Source of the DNA: Telopea speciosissima
Lineage: Eukaryota > Streptophyta > Magnoliopsida > Proteales > Proteaceae
Assembly (NCBI RefSeq): GCF_018873765.1
Contig: NC_057923.1
Location: 7,266,413 to 7,330,412 of the forward strand
Direction: 5' to 3'
DNA length: 64,000 bases
Part shown: in pieces, positions 35,827-46,326 of the stretch
How positions within the stretch are numbered: the first letter of the stretch is position 1
Layout: each line of letters begins with the position of its first letter
The notes under the pieces: model-generated
Database searches by the model: none
Told to the model about the DNA's origin: nothing
Seen by the model: the letters and a program-made list of their open reading frames with translations, nothing else
Position numbers and translations under genes: made by a program

Positions 35827-36209
35827 AATTGTGATAGGAAGGGCCATGGAAGCAAGTCACTCTCAAGTAATGGTCGAATCTGATAACGCTGAACTGGTTA
35901 CTTTCCTTACCGAGCCAGCATATCACCCCCCGACTTCCATTTCAAACATCTTATATGATATCCGATTGTTGATTCCCCATTTCAGCAGTTGCACTTTCTC
36001 TTGTATTTATAGAGATGCGAACCATGTGACGCACTCTCTAGCTCAGAAGGCCTTGTCTGTGGCAAAACAGACTATATGGCTTGTTTCATTTCCTTAGATC
36101 CTGGACCTTTGTAATCATGATGCCTTGTGCTCTTCTTGCCGCCCCCCCCCCCCCTTTGAAATAAAGTTTCTATTTACCCCAAAAAATAAAAACAATTGTG
36201 ATAGGAAGG
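35827..36209 (+). mobile_element. 5'-truncated LINE with RNase H end and 16-bp TSD
   Basis: The body, 35843-36193, encodes the end of a plant LINE RNase H domain (VMVESDNAEL, then IYRDANHVTHSLAQKAL), a stop, a C-run, an AATAAAG and an A-rich tail. It is flanked by a perfect 16-bp repeat, AATTGTGATAGGAAGG, at 35827-35842 and 36194-36209. Its reading frame appears to start upstream only because flanking sequence happens to be open. Confidence 0.93.
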
Positions 36210-36533
36210 TCATTGAACCCTATAAAATTTTGGAAACATATTAAATAGAATTAAAACTTTTACTTTATTTTTTTTCAATATACAAAAATATTATTTAAAT
36301 ATTAGTGAGCCATGGCACCACTTACATGGAAATTTGAACGTCGTTGTTATTAACTATTAACCAATGGTAGCAACTTAAATGTGTGCAATTTTTTCTACTA
36401 AATTAATGAAAAAAGTAGTTCACGCATCAAAAATGTAAATTTACACATTTTTACTGTTCGTACTCATGAATAATCTAATTCATGAGGGCTACTAAACCTT
36501 AGGCTTAGACCCATATTTCAACGAAAGGGGAAC

Positions 36534-36638
36534 AAAAAGACAACATTGTAAATAATTCTCTCCTTACATTGGCTTTTTCTAAAAAGAGTTAAAAAAGACA
36601 ACATTGTAAATAATTCTCTCCTTACATTGGCTTTTTCT
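36534..36638. repeat. Tandem duplication at the transporter 3' end
   Basis: A unit of about 46 bp, starting AAAAAGACAACATTG and ending GGCTTTTTCT, occurs at 36534-36580 and again at 36592-36638 with a 58-bp period. The second unit contains the stop codon and last codons of the transporter gene. The first therefore duplicates the end of the coding sequence into the 3' UTR. Confidence 0.9.
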
Positions 36639-39600
36639 TCTCCTTTCTTTGCAGCTTTCTCCACTTGAGGTAGATCTGGTATGACAACCCAGAGAAGACC
36701 AAGAAAACACACCCCCATTGCTTTGATGACAGGGGATTCCCACTCAGGAGTGAGGACACTACAATGCTCACAAACTTGCGTGTGGTGGTGATGGTGGTGT
36801 TAGCAAGTGAGCCAAAGCGGCTGATAGTTAGGAAGATGAAGTTCTGGCCCACCGCTCCACATAGACAGTAGACAAAAATGTCCCATGCTGCCTCAGGATG
36901 CTGCTTGCAGAACTGGACTGCCTCAAATCCACTTCCATGCGGCCAACCAAACATGTAGATCAAGTTGTAAATGGTACCCCATAGATTCATTCCCAACATT
37001 ATATCCCAAGCACTTGTTTTTGGATACCTGTTTCAAGAGGAAGCAATTTGGTTCAAAATGGTACATGCTTTCCATACATACGTAGAAGGTGCTAACCCTC
37101 TACGCATATATAGAAGATTAGATGAATGCAGAAAGATGGTTGGATTCATCTTGAAATTAAATAAATTCTCTTGGTACTTTGCACAGTGAAAGGGAAAGAA
37201 ATTTAAAATGATATTTCCCACGTATAGCAGGATTACCTGTGTTATCTCTTCTTAGGTATTTATAGAACTGCTAAGTTTTTTAACATAACTAGTTTCCATT
37301 AATACTTTTTTAGTTATCTTTGCAAATAAATATTATGGTCAAGGGACTTGTATCCACAGCACCATATTTTTTGCCAATAGCTAAATTCAAGGGACCTTAT
37401 CAATGGTGTTCAATTTTATAGCACGTGGGAAATGCCAAGAATCAACAGTTTCAAAGCGGTTACGCATCCTACCAAATAGTCATCTCTCAATGAAGCCAAT
37501 ATAACTGGTAGTACCTTGCTGTTATTGAGTCCTGAGTAGCATTTGTAAACCCATCAAAAGCTAAGTTCAGGAAACATAGCCCGTACCCAAGGGGGGCATT
37601 TGGGTGTGCTAGCTTGCTTATGGTCTTTGAACTAGTCTGTAATCAACCCAAATGGACAAGAACAAAAAATGATAAGAATCAGAGCCAAGGATTAACAGGT
37701 ATGTCTACAGTTTTCTAAACTAGGTTCAAATCATGCAGAGAAACTTTTCTGCAACTATATAAGCACATACATAACCAAGAGAAGGCTAAAACTCCTCACC
37801 TTTAAAAGTGCAAATGCTGATACCCCTCCAGCAACAAGGAAAGTGCAGACATACTCAGGAAAAGTGTATTTAATACCATAAACTAGGGTTCCCATCAGCA
37901 TCACTGCATGAATGTCAAATCAATAAATTTATAAGAATCTCAGTGCAAAATGCATCTGTAATTCTAACTTAATATAAATCATTCATCACTAGTTGAAACT
38001 TGAAAGCATTGAGCAGTAAGCCTATCACAGAACATGAATGTTTTTTCTTGAATTGTCACAAAGTGAAAGGCTGAAATTCCATTTTTTTATGCCACAACTC
38101 CTCAGATGTCCAGACTTCAGGGTTCACTTACCAATTTTTGGTAATTCTAGCTCAGTATTAACCCGCCCTATTTTGTGGGGGAAATCAATTTATTAATATC
38201 CAAAATCATGGGTTAGAAAGCAAATTGGAATGCAATACCATGCAATTGCCATTCAATAGTTCTATTAAATTCTTTCTGTTCAGTATTTATGCTAATTAAA
38301 GTGTCTTTAAATTAATTGTTAATATGAAAGAAATCCTTATCAGAGAACTACCAAAATTTCTCCATCATTTATTAAAAAATAAAAACCTGAAAACAAACCA
38401 AAATGTCACCTGAGATTTCTGTAAAACCCAAATTTTCTCTTCCCTAAAGTTTCCCCCTGGAAACCAATTATTCTCAATATATTTTTTCAAATTATAGAAC
38501 TCAGATTATCTTTGATCTTATAAACCTGAAATCCCGGCAAAGACATGATTAATAGCAGTTTTGGATTAACACTGCTTGTCTCACTTCACTCTATTTACTT
38601 TGTCTGAGCAAGATCAGTAAGAATGGACAAAGAGCCACAAAAACAACAGATCTAGGACTCTTGTCTGTTTGCTAGATAGGCTCCTAAGACTCTCTTGCAT
38701 TCCCTGGCACAATAAATTGCTTTGAAGAAGTCACCTTTCTACTACCCAAACGTTATTATTAGATCAACGTACCTTCTCCTATTGAACCCAACATCCTTCT
38801 TTTGTCTTTTTGACTCATAAATTAATGAACACAAGAGGTCAACGGTAGAGCTTGCCAAAAGAGGCCACATCATCAAGCAATAAAGTAGGAAATATGATGT
38901 TATCGTATTAGTAGAAACACAGGTTTTTATAAAATATGTCAAGCATAACTCCTACAACTTGAATCAAGATAATATGGTAGCAACTATGCTATTCAAGTAA
39001 ACTGCATGTGGAGGCACTTAAACACCTCACCTGGGATCATTTTTGAGGATTTTGCCAGGACCTGCAAGTTAGAGAATAGCGTCAGCATAAGAAGTCTAAT
39101 TCATTTGGTTAATTGGTTTTAGCCTCTTATTTTCATATTTACAGCATTCATGAGATAAAAGGACTATACAGGAATAGCCACCCATGTCAGAGCATGATTA
39201 AGTCTCCAATATGCAACTATCATTCTCTATAGAACATCAATGACTTTAAGATACTTTTTTTTAATCCATATAAATATCAATATACTAAAAAGGCAATGAA
39301 AACAATGAAAAAACCAAAACATTTAAGTTCAAACTGGTCAAGCTGTCCCAAAATAACTCTGCCAGTATTAAGACCCAGAAAAGGTTTCAAGATGATTTAT
39401 ATCTCCTTTTGACTACGACATGTTCTTTCACTTGTAAGAATGCTTACAGATTGTTAATTATAACACTACTAGGATTTGGGAAACACTTTGGAAACTCGAA
39501 GACATTCCAAGGATCAAAATTTTCTTTGGAAACATTTTGCTGACTGTTTTCCTACTTAAATCATTCTTTTCCAGTAATAGAAGGGGGATCTGAATTTTTC

Positions 39601-42600
39601 ATTCAGTTTTGGTCCTTGGTGGGTCCAAATTTAATGCATTTTCAGTTGCACAACCTCTTTTCAGCTTTTGACAATTGGGTCTCTCACATAGTAGAATAAA
39701 TATGAAAAAACTTACAGATACTGACTGCCATGGGGATGATGATGTCTGGAATCTGGACACAGAATGAGATGATGTATTCACAGCAACAGGTGCAGATTAA
39801 TGACTTGATGAACAGAATCTAAATAAGGAACACTAAGCAGCGATGTCTAAAATTTTGGTGGGATGCTTCCAAACCAGTAAATGAGTAGGAGGATAACTCA
39901 TGACAGACAATTGTCCACATTAAGACCCCATGTTCTAATTCTGTCAAATTAAACACTGAGGAGAGTTACTTGCAGGATTTTTTCGTTTTTGCAAAAAAGG
40001 GAATCACAACTGTAACTTTTGTTTATAATGGGATTTCTATTGCAGCACATAGTGAATCCTTTGATGTGGAGTCAGCTGAAGAAGTGGAGCTTCAGGCACT
40101 CACCATGTGAATATTATATGCTCAATACATAGGAGTGAGTTCCATCCAGTTCAACTACAAATGTCAGTATTTTAGCCAAAAAAAACCCACAAGAGTTAGA
40201 CACGTACTGACTGGATATCCTGCATAGATTGTTCTCTGATGACTCAGCCTAAGGTAGGACACATCCCAGTTCTACCAGACTAAACAACAGCAGCCATCAA
40301 CCTTTATTTATTGAGTTACAAAATTTCAGGCCCACAAAAACCTGTATGCATCTCTGTTCCTGTTAATAAACTAGGAACTCAATGTAGTTGAAGTTTTGGT
40401 AGTCATAGAGTAGTACATTTCGTTTCTGGAAGGGTGGGTTGGGGGTGTATTTAGACAGGTATGGACTCGATATCCTGCATAGATTGTTATCTGATGAGTC
40501 AGCCTAAAGTAGGGCTCATCCCAGTTCTACCAGACTAAACAACAGCAGCCATGTTACGTGTCTTTATTTTATTATTAGGATAATTTTAGTTATTATTAGT
40601 TATTTATTTATATACATCGTGGAAGGGAGTTAAGGGATAATTGGGTTGTGTTGTACATGGGTCTTGTGGAGAGGTTATAGGAGTTATGACTACTTCTTAG
40701 CCTATATAATAGGTAGATATTAAATGAATAGATATGATTTGAATCCCCTAATTTATCTCTTAGAGATGAGGTAGGCTTCCTCACCCAAGCCAGACGCCAT
40801 TGCTTCGGAGAGTTTGGCTGAATTGAGGAAGAAGAAGAAGAAAAAGAAGAAAAAGAATAAGAAGAAGATGAACATGAAGAAGAAGAAGATGATGATAAGG
40901 ATGAGGAAGACAAAGAAGACGAAGATAACGAAGAAGAAGAATTTGAACCAATGCAAATCAAGCACCAGTACTTCCTTCAAAGTGATACGAGTCCCTACAA
41001 TGAAATCGTCCTGTCATGAGATGACCAATCTTGACTCATTAATTTGGATTTTTCCTATTACGATATGGGATCCTAGCGGGCGCTTCCTCAATTTCATTCA
41101 TCGTCCTTGAGGACAAGGACGATTCAAAAAGGGATGGAATGTTAAGTGTCTTTATTTTAATTATTAGGATAATTTTAGAAATTATTATTTTAGTTATTAT
41201 TAGTTATTTATTTATATATATCGTGGGAGGGAGTTAAGGGATAATTGGGTTGTGTTGTACGTGGGTCTTGTGGAGAAGTTATAGGAGTTAAAACTACTTC
41301 TTAGCCTATATAATAGGTAGATATAAAATGAATGGATATGATTTGAATCCCCTAAAATATCTCTTAGAGATGAGATAGGCTTCCTCACCCAAGCCAGACG
41401 CCATTGTTTCGTCTGTAAAGCATATTCTCTCTCTCTCTCTCTCTTCCTCTTTCTCTCCCTAATATTTCTCTCTTTTATTTTATTTTATTTTTAGATTACT
41501 TTGCATGTATCAAGCCATCCAACCTTTATTTATTGAGTTACAAACTTTGAGGCCCACAAAAACCTGTATTCATCTCTGTTCTCGTTAATAAACTAGGAAC
41601 TCAAGGTAGTTGAAGTTTTGGCAGTCATAGATTAGTACATTTCGTTTTTGGAAGGATGGGTTGGGGTTGGGGGTGTATTCAGACATGTTTCCAACTTACA
41701 TAAATCAAGGAAACGTTAAGGAGCAACAACATAGTAAAGATAAAGAGACATGCCAAAATTTCCCTAAAGTAGTGAAATATTATCATCAAAATCAAAATGA
41801 GGCAATAAGCTACACATGCCTGGGCTGGGTAACTGATGTACTTTAAAGCTTCAATTCCCATAGCTGGACCAATCGTGTTGGTGATCCCTGCACTCCAAAA
41901 AGTCCACCATGGAGCACCCCTGGCTCTGCTTCTAGACCAGAGTTTAATCACTGTAGAAAAGCCAAAGAAACAAGTCAAATACTGAATTCGGAAAAAACCA
42001 GCCTTGTCTTCCCTCTACATTAAAAGATCCACGAAAACTGGAATTTGAGTATATAACTAAATGCAAACAAATAAAATAAATGAAATGATATGAATAAAGC
42101 AAAGAAGTGAATCAAGACTTACTCATAAATGACCAAATTAAACAAACTACATTTTGTGCCAGGTTCAAAAATGCAAGATGCTCAAACCGTTTCCCATCTG
42201 GTCCGAACCGCTTGGTAGACCTGAAAAACCAGACGAAACAATCATTGAGAATCTGGTTCCCCTTTTATCAATCCAGGACAACCCTATGGTGTCCAATGCA
42301 ACAGAACTCTCTTGAAATAACACAGCAATGAGAAGAATTCTAGTAACTCAGCAGACGGCACTTCCTAACCAAATATTTCTAATTTATAAAATAAGCACAA
42401 AATTAAAAGTGAAAAAATGAATCCCTCTTATGGACGCAATGAGCAACACTTTCTGAGGCAAAATTCTTCCACACTTTTCAGTATAAATGTCATCACTATT
42501 TTCTCGAATCAAAATCATCACAAAGCCCCATATCCCAATTAACAGAATTTCAAATTTCATAAACAATAACTTTCTCTTCTTCAATGAGTTCAGTTCCATA

Positions 42601-42972
42601 GGTTTGAAGAACTGAACCTAGTGCCTGAGGTTTTGCAAATTTTAGATCTTAACTCTCGTCCCACAGACCGTCATTCACTCAATGTAATCATATTAGAGGA
42701 AAAATACATGGAATTCGAGTCACTAAATCCCGATTATATTCAAAAACAAGAAAGGAAAGGGTTAGCTAAGTGCACAAGTAGTAAAATCCAACAGGGCCAA
42801 ATTAAGAAGAGATCAATTGAAACAAAAGATAACAAATGTTGATGAATTAAAAGTCTCCGTTGACTCACACAGTTTCCTGAAGCACTCCTTGAGTGATATA
42901 AGCTGACCAAATTCCAGCGACGCAAAAGATGAGCACGAAGACGCGGCCGAATCCGGAGCTGTGACCCTCCAT
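36622..42972 (-). CDS. UTR1: UDP-galactose/UDP-glucose transporter, UTR1-like
   Basis: Seven exons on the minus strand: 42972-42869, 42220-42123, 41950-41820, 39061-39031, 37903-37800, 37636-37515, 37027-36622. Total 996 nt, 331 aa, essentially the length of Arabidopsis UTR1. The start is the MEGHSSGFGR methionine. Conserved blocks include STKRFGPDGKRFEHLAFLN, a WWTFWSAGITNTIGPAMGIE stretch, VLAKSSKMIPVMLMGTLVYG, TNATQDSI, and a GQNFIFLTISRFGS stretch followed by TTTRKFVSI. The family (drug/metabolite transporter fold, about ten membrane helices) exchanges UDP-sugars across the ER membrane for glycosylation and ER quality control. The protein ends KKPM, a KKxx-type ER-retrieval signal. Intron 3 (41819-39062) seems to use a GC donor. 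That intron carries a tandem repeat and an LTR element. Confidence 0.93.
40204..41690. repeat. Approx. 250-bp tandem repeat in transporter intron 3, second unit interrupted
   Basis: Unit 1 (about 40207-40458) runs from GATATCCTGCATAGATTGTT to a GGGGGTGTATT motif. Unit 2 starts at about 40466 with the same sequence, breaks at 40551, and resumes at 41513 to about 41690. The break is exactly the LTR element below. The repeat is non-coding. Confidence 0.85.
40547..41517 (+). mobile_element. Small non-autonomous LTR retrotransposon in intron 3
   Basis: The element is 40552-41512. The 3' LTR (41140-41512, 373 bp) begins TGTTAAGTGTC and ends GTATCA. The 5' LTR (from 40552, TGTTACGTGTC) matches it for about 255 bp, then is lost. 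The interior is about 330 bp with a GAA-repeat tract and ends in GAGGACAAGGACGATTC followed by an AAAAAGGGATGGAA polypurine tract, typical of Ty3/Gypsy-type 3' ends. The TSD is AGCCA at 40547-40551 and 41513-41517. It has no intact gene; the Lys-rich frames come from the GAA repeat. Confidence 0.88.
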
Positions 42973-43581
42973 TCCAGAAGAGAGCTCACCGGAACCTACA
43001 GATCCGGCACCAGACACAACACCCGGCGGTTCTCCGTGAGATCAGAAAGAAGCAGAGATCGTCCAGATGATGGAAAAAAGAAGAAGAAGAAGAAGAAGAA
43101 TAAGAGAAGGAGAGGGGCACAGCCGCACAGAGGGGAGGGAAGGTGGCAGATCGAATGAGGAAGTAACGGCCAATACCTTCCACATGGACGATGATGGTTT
43201 TATACGGGGCGCGCCAAGCAACAACTAGGTACACGTGGCGCTCTCTTATTGATGGAATTACACAATTCTGCCTTTCTATTGGCTAGAAAGACGCGGACAG
43301 TCCACAGACCAGAGGTGCGGTAGCATAGTAACTAAGGTTGTAAGGTTGTAACTTGGGCCTGAAAAATCCCAAGCCCGCCTGAAGCCTGCCCAAAAATTAC
43401 TGATCTTCAGTTAGGTTTCCAACTTGTGGGCTGGACTCAAGCTAGGAACCTCAGCCCAAGATCGGGCTGGGCTTCAAGTTGAGGCCTTAGTTTTCTACCT
43501 AGCCAGAAAATTTATGCATTTATATGGGATAGGTATACGATGTGATGTAGGAGAGCATATACATAGTTTTATGGGTCCGTG
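42973..43581. other. Upstream region of the transporter gene
   Basis: Probable 5' UTR and promoter of the minus-strand transporter gene, with a GAA repeat at about 43078-43101. Sequence 43340-43480 is rich in GGGCC and GGGCTGG-type repeats that recur at 45330-45460, suggesting a dispersed repeat. No other gene seen. Confidence 0.45.
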
Positions 43582-43722
43582 TTCTCTGAGGGGGAGCATG
43601 GCCTCCGCGTGTGAGAGCGCACTCATTGGCATCATGGGGTTGGGTTTCCCGCCTTTCAAGGGGATCATTTCGCCCTCCCCCCCTTTGTCTAGGTGTTGGC
43701 GGTGCACTCCCCACACAAAGAA
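43582..43722. mobile_element. MITE family 2, copy 1
   Basis: The left end reads TTCTCTGAGGGGGAGCATGG and the inverted right end TTCTTTGTGTGGGGAGTGCACC. The interior (ATTGGCATCATGGGG, CGCCTTTCAAGGGG) is shared, partly in reverse orientation, with 46173-46326, 48527-48687 and 52797-53007. Non-coding. Confidence 0.65.
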
Positions 43723-45071
43723 TTTTTATTCTAATTTATATATATTACTTTTAGTGGCTACAATAATATAATAATAGATTTGTTATATTGAAAAGCTATT
43801 TCACATATGGGGGATAGTTTTCTGTCCGAGATTGTTACCCCTGTGTCAGTGCAAGGGCCAATGAGAACAAGCATGGAATCATCAACGGGGGAGAAATTTT
43901 TCATTTTTCATGGGGGCCAGTCTAGACCTGGGTTTTGCCCCAATCCCTACTCTTAAATCTAGGCCTGGCCAAACCCACCTAGAATATAACTATTATTCTC
44001 ATATCTAACTTGTATGGTGAAGCCCAGAATTCGCAATTCCTCGTATGCATGTTGCTTGTGACCAATGGAAAAATTAGAAGATGCGAAGAATTTTAGACAG
44101 CCTTGTTACCGAGCATAGCAAGTACTACTACCTGGTTGCATGGCCCTTGCGTCTAGACATGGGGTATAGAATGACCGCCCTGCCCCTATGGAACGGCAAA
44201 AATCCTGCCTCCCTAACATTGTGTGCATGCTCTCATTGGCCACCGCGCCACATGACTAGATAGCATTCTTTTTCATGAAAGAAAATTTTCAAACTTTTGT
44301 GACCTTCCACTCCCCCCATGCAACTCTATGTTGAACAATCTCATACCTCTCAAAGTCCAAGACCAAAAGGTAAATATGTAAACAACTTTCTTTCAAATAT
44401 TCCTCAAACATATCATTACTCATACTATTCATACTATTTGCATGTCACCACAATGTTCTATTTTCCTACCCCTTAGAAAAGAAGAAAAAAAATTGTTCTA
44501 TTTTGGCAATCAAGTGAAATTTGTATTACCTAATTTACCCCTGTTCATTTAGAGTGTATAGTTCCAACGTTACCCCTCTCCTCTCCCATAACTAGGTATT
44601 CTAGACATTGAAAGGAGCTATAGGTACTTATCACATAATGTTCTATTTGGAGAGGGGAGTGTCTAAATGACACCTCTGTATTTAAAATTTGACACCTTCA
44701 TTTAATTACCCTTTGTCGAGGTATAAAAAAATATTCAAAATTAACTTGAAAGCAACTTATCTTTTTTATTTTTGGTAAGATTTGAAAGCAACTTATCATG
44801 ATGTCATTCCAAAGAGTTGTCATTGTCTTACATATTTTTCTAGCATATATGTGAATGATAATATTTATCTTCATTTGGATTAAAAAAACAAAAAAGGTTA
44901 CAATCTATTGACATTGATGTTAATAAGAAACTTGCTTTAGAGAAAGAAGATAAAAGCTCGTTGGATACTATCACACCAACCACTATCCAAGTTAGTTATA
45001 AACTTATAAATTTATAATGAAGTAATGAACGAAAGAAGGCCATGTTGTATTCAAACATTATCCGATTTAAG
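43723..45071. other. Intergenic, repeat-rich
   Basis: No gene. Two further stretches (43800-43920 and 44120-44270) resemble decayed relatives of MITE family 2 (TGCATGGCCCTTGCGTC, CTCATTGGCC). The rest is AT-rich without recognised features. Confidence 0.45.
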
Positions 45072-45312
45072 GTAGGTATTATTAGTGAACAGCCGCTAGC
45101 TCGGTTGGTTGGAGACTTCTATTTAAAGTGCTTGCCCCCAAGAGGTCTTCAACTCTTTTGGTCACATTTGTGCCATATTAAGGCACCATTTCTTCCCCTC
45201 CTCCTTGATAGTTGTAGATCTATTGGCTTGTCTTAGCCTTCCCTCTCCCCTATTAGCCATGGGCCCTTGAGTAGGATAGTCCAAAAAAAAAAAAATAAGT
45301 AGATATTACTAG
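45072..45312 (+). mobile_element. Second SINE, degenerate TSD
   Basis: The body is about 45086-45298. It has an A-box-like TAGCTCGGTTGG at 45097-45108, a weak B-box-like GGTCTTCAACTC at 45144-45155 and a poly-A tail. The flanking direct repeats GTAGGTATTATTAG (45072-45085) and GTAGATATTACTAG (45299-45312) match at 12 of 14 positions, which fits an older insertion than the SINE at 1318. Confidence 0.75.
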
Positions 45313-45569
45313 GGTGCAACCAAGCTGGATTGGGGTGGCTTTTCTAAAGCCCAACCTGACCTTGGGGTCCCCTTAGCTCAGCCCAGGCCCAGCTTGGCCC
45401 TAAAAGCCCAATATTGGGCTGGGCTGGGCCAGGCTAGCCCTAACTAACCCTAGCTGCTCCTGTTTTTGCAATGTTCTGTCCTTATCTATTGCATAAAAAC
45501 TAGTGAATTTGATATAAAAATAGAAATAAAAAATCAATTTTTTTTAGGTTAATGGAACTCAAAAATCTT

Positions 45570-45740
45570 TCAAAACCCAAAGGTGAACTCTTTTTCACCT
45601 TGATAAACTAAACTTTTGGAGTTTTGGTACCTCTCACGTAACCATCATATATATAAAATGTGTGTGTGTGAGAGAGAGAGAGAGAGGTGAACTCTTGATA
45701 TACTAAACTTTTGGTACATTTCACGTAACCAACTATCATA

Positions 45741-45778
<38 letters not shown>

Positions 45779-45905
45779 GGGTGAACTCTTCTTTCACTTT
45801 GATAAACTAAACTTTTGGTACATTTCTCGTAACCATCATTTGTGCGTGTGTGTGAATTGAACTCTTCTTTTACCTTGATAAACTAAATTTTTGGTACATC
45901 AAACT
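45570..45905. repeat. Minisatellite of about 100 bp with embedded TG/GA microsatellites
   Basis: Four imperfect units each hold GAACTCTT, a GATA(A/T)ACTAAA block, TTTGGTAC and CGTAACCA(TC). The first three end in TG or TG-plus-GA runs (about 45660-45686, 45742-45779). Likely grown by slippage or unequal exchange. Non-coding. Confidence 0.8.
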
Positions 45906-46172
45906 ATCAAAGTGAGGGAATTTTCACCTCTAATCCTTACTTTTGGGTTTAATATAAAAATTGAACACATACCATGCGTTAATTTGGAATAATCCCCTTC
46001 TTTTTTGGGTTCACAAATACCTCTTAGGCTTTAATATTTTTTATATCTTTTCGGATTTCAAGTCAAGTGTCTACGATTGGGGCAGTAAGAATATATCTGC
46101 AACCCGTCCAACAAAAACTTAAAAATAAGGGGAAATGGTTTCTGTGGAGGATTGGAGTCCAATATCCAAAGT

Positions 46173-46326
46173 GGCTTGTGTGGGGTAGTGTGGTCCCTGC
46201 GCCTAGACATAGCGAAATGACCACCCCACCCCCATAAAAGGCAGAAATACCCGCCCAATTGATGCTTTCGTGTATACTCTTATTAGCCCTATGTCCATGC
46301 AAGGGCCACACTCCTAGCACAGAGAA
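46173..46326. mobile_element. MITE family 2, copy 2
   Basis: The left end is CTTGTGTGGGGTAGTGTGG; the inverted right end is TTCTCTGTGCTAGGAGTGTGG. The interior shares CCCCATAAAAGGCAGAAAT and TTATTAGCCC with the copy at 48527-48687. Confidence 0.6.

Noticed and set aside
40814-41110. 98-aa Lys-rich ORF
   Set aside because: It is the translation of a GAA repeat inside an LTR element; the Ser-rich and Phe-rich frames on the other strand are the same artefact.
43042-43234. Ser/Leu-rich minus-strand ORFs near the transporter start
   Set aside because: They come from a GAA/TTC repeat in the 5' leader and overlap no conserved protein.
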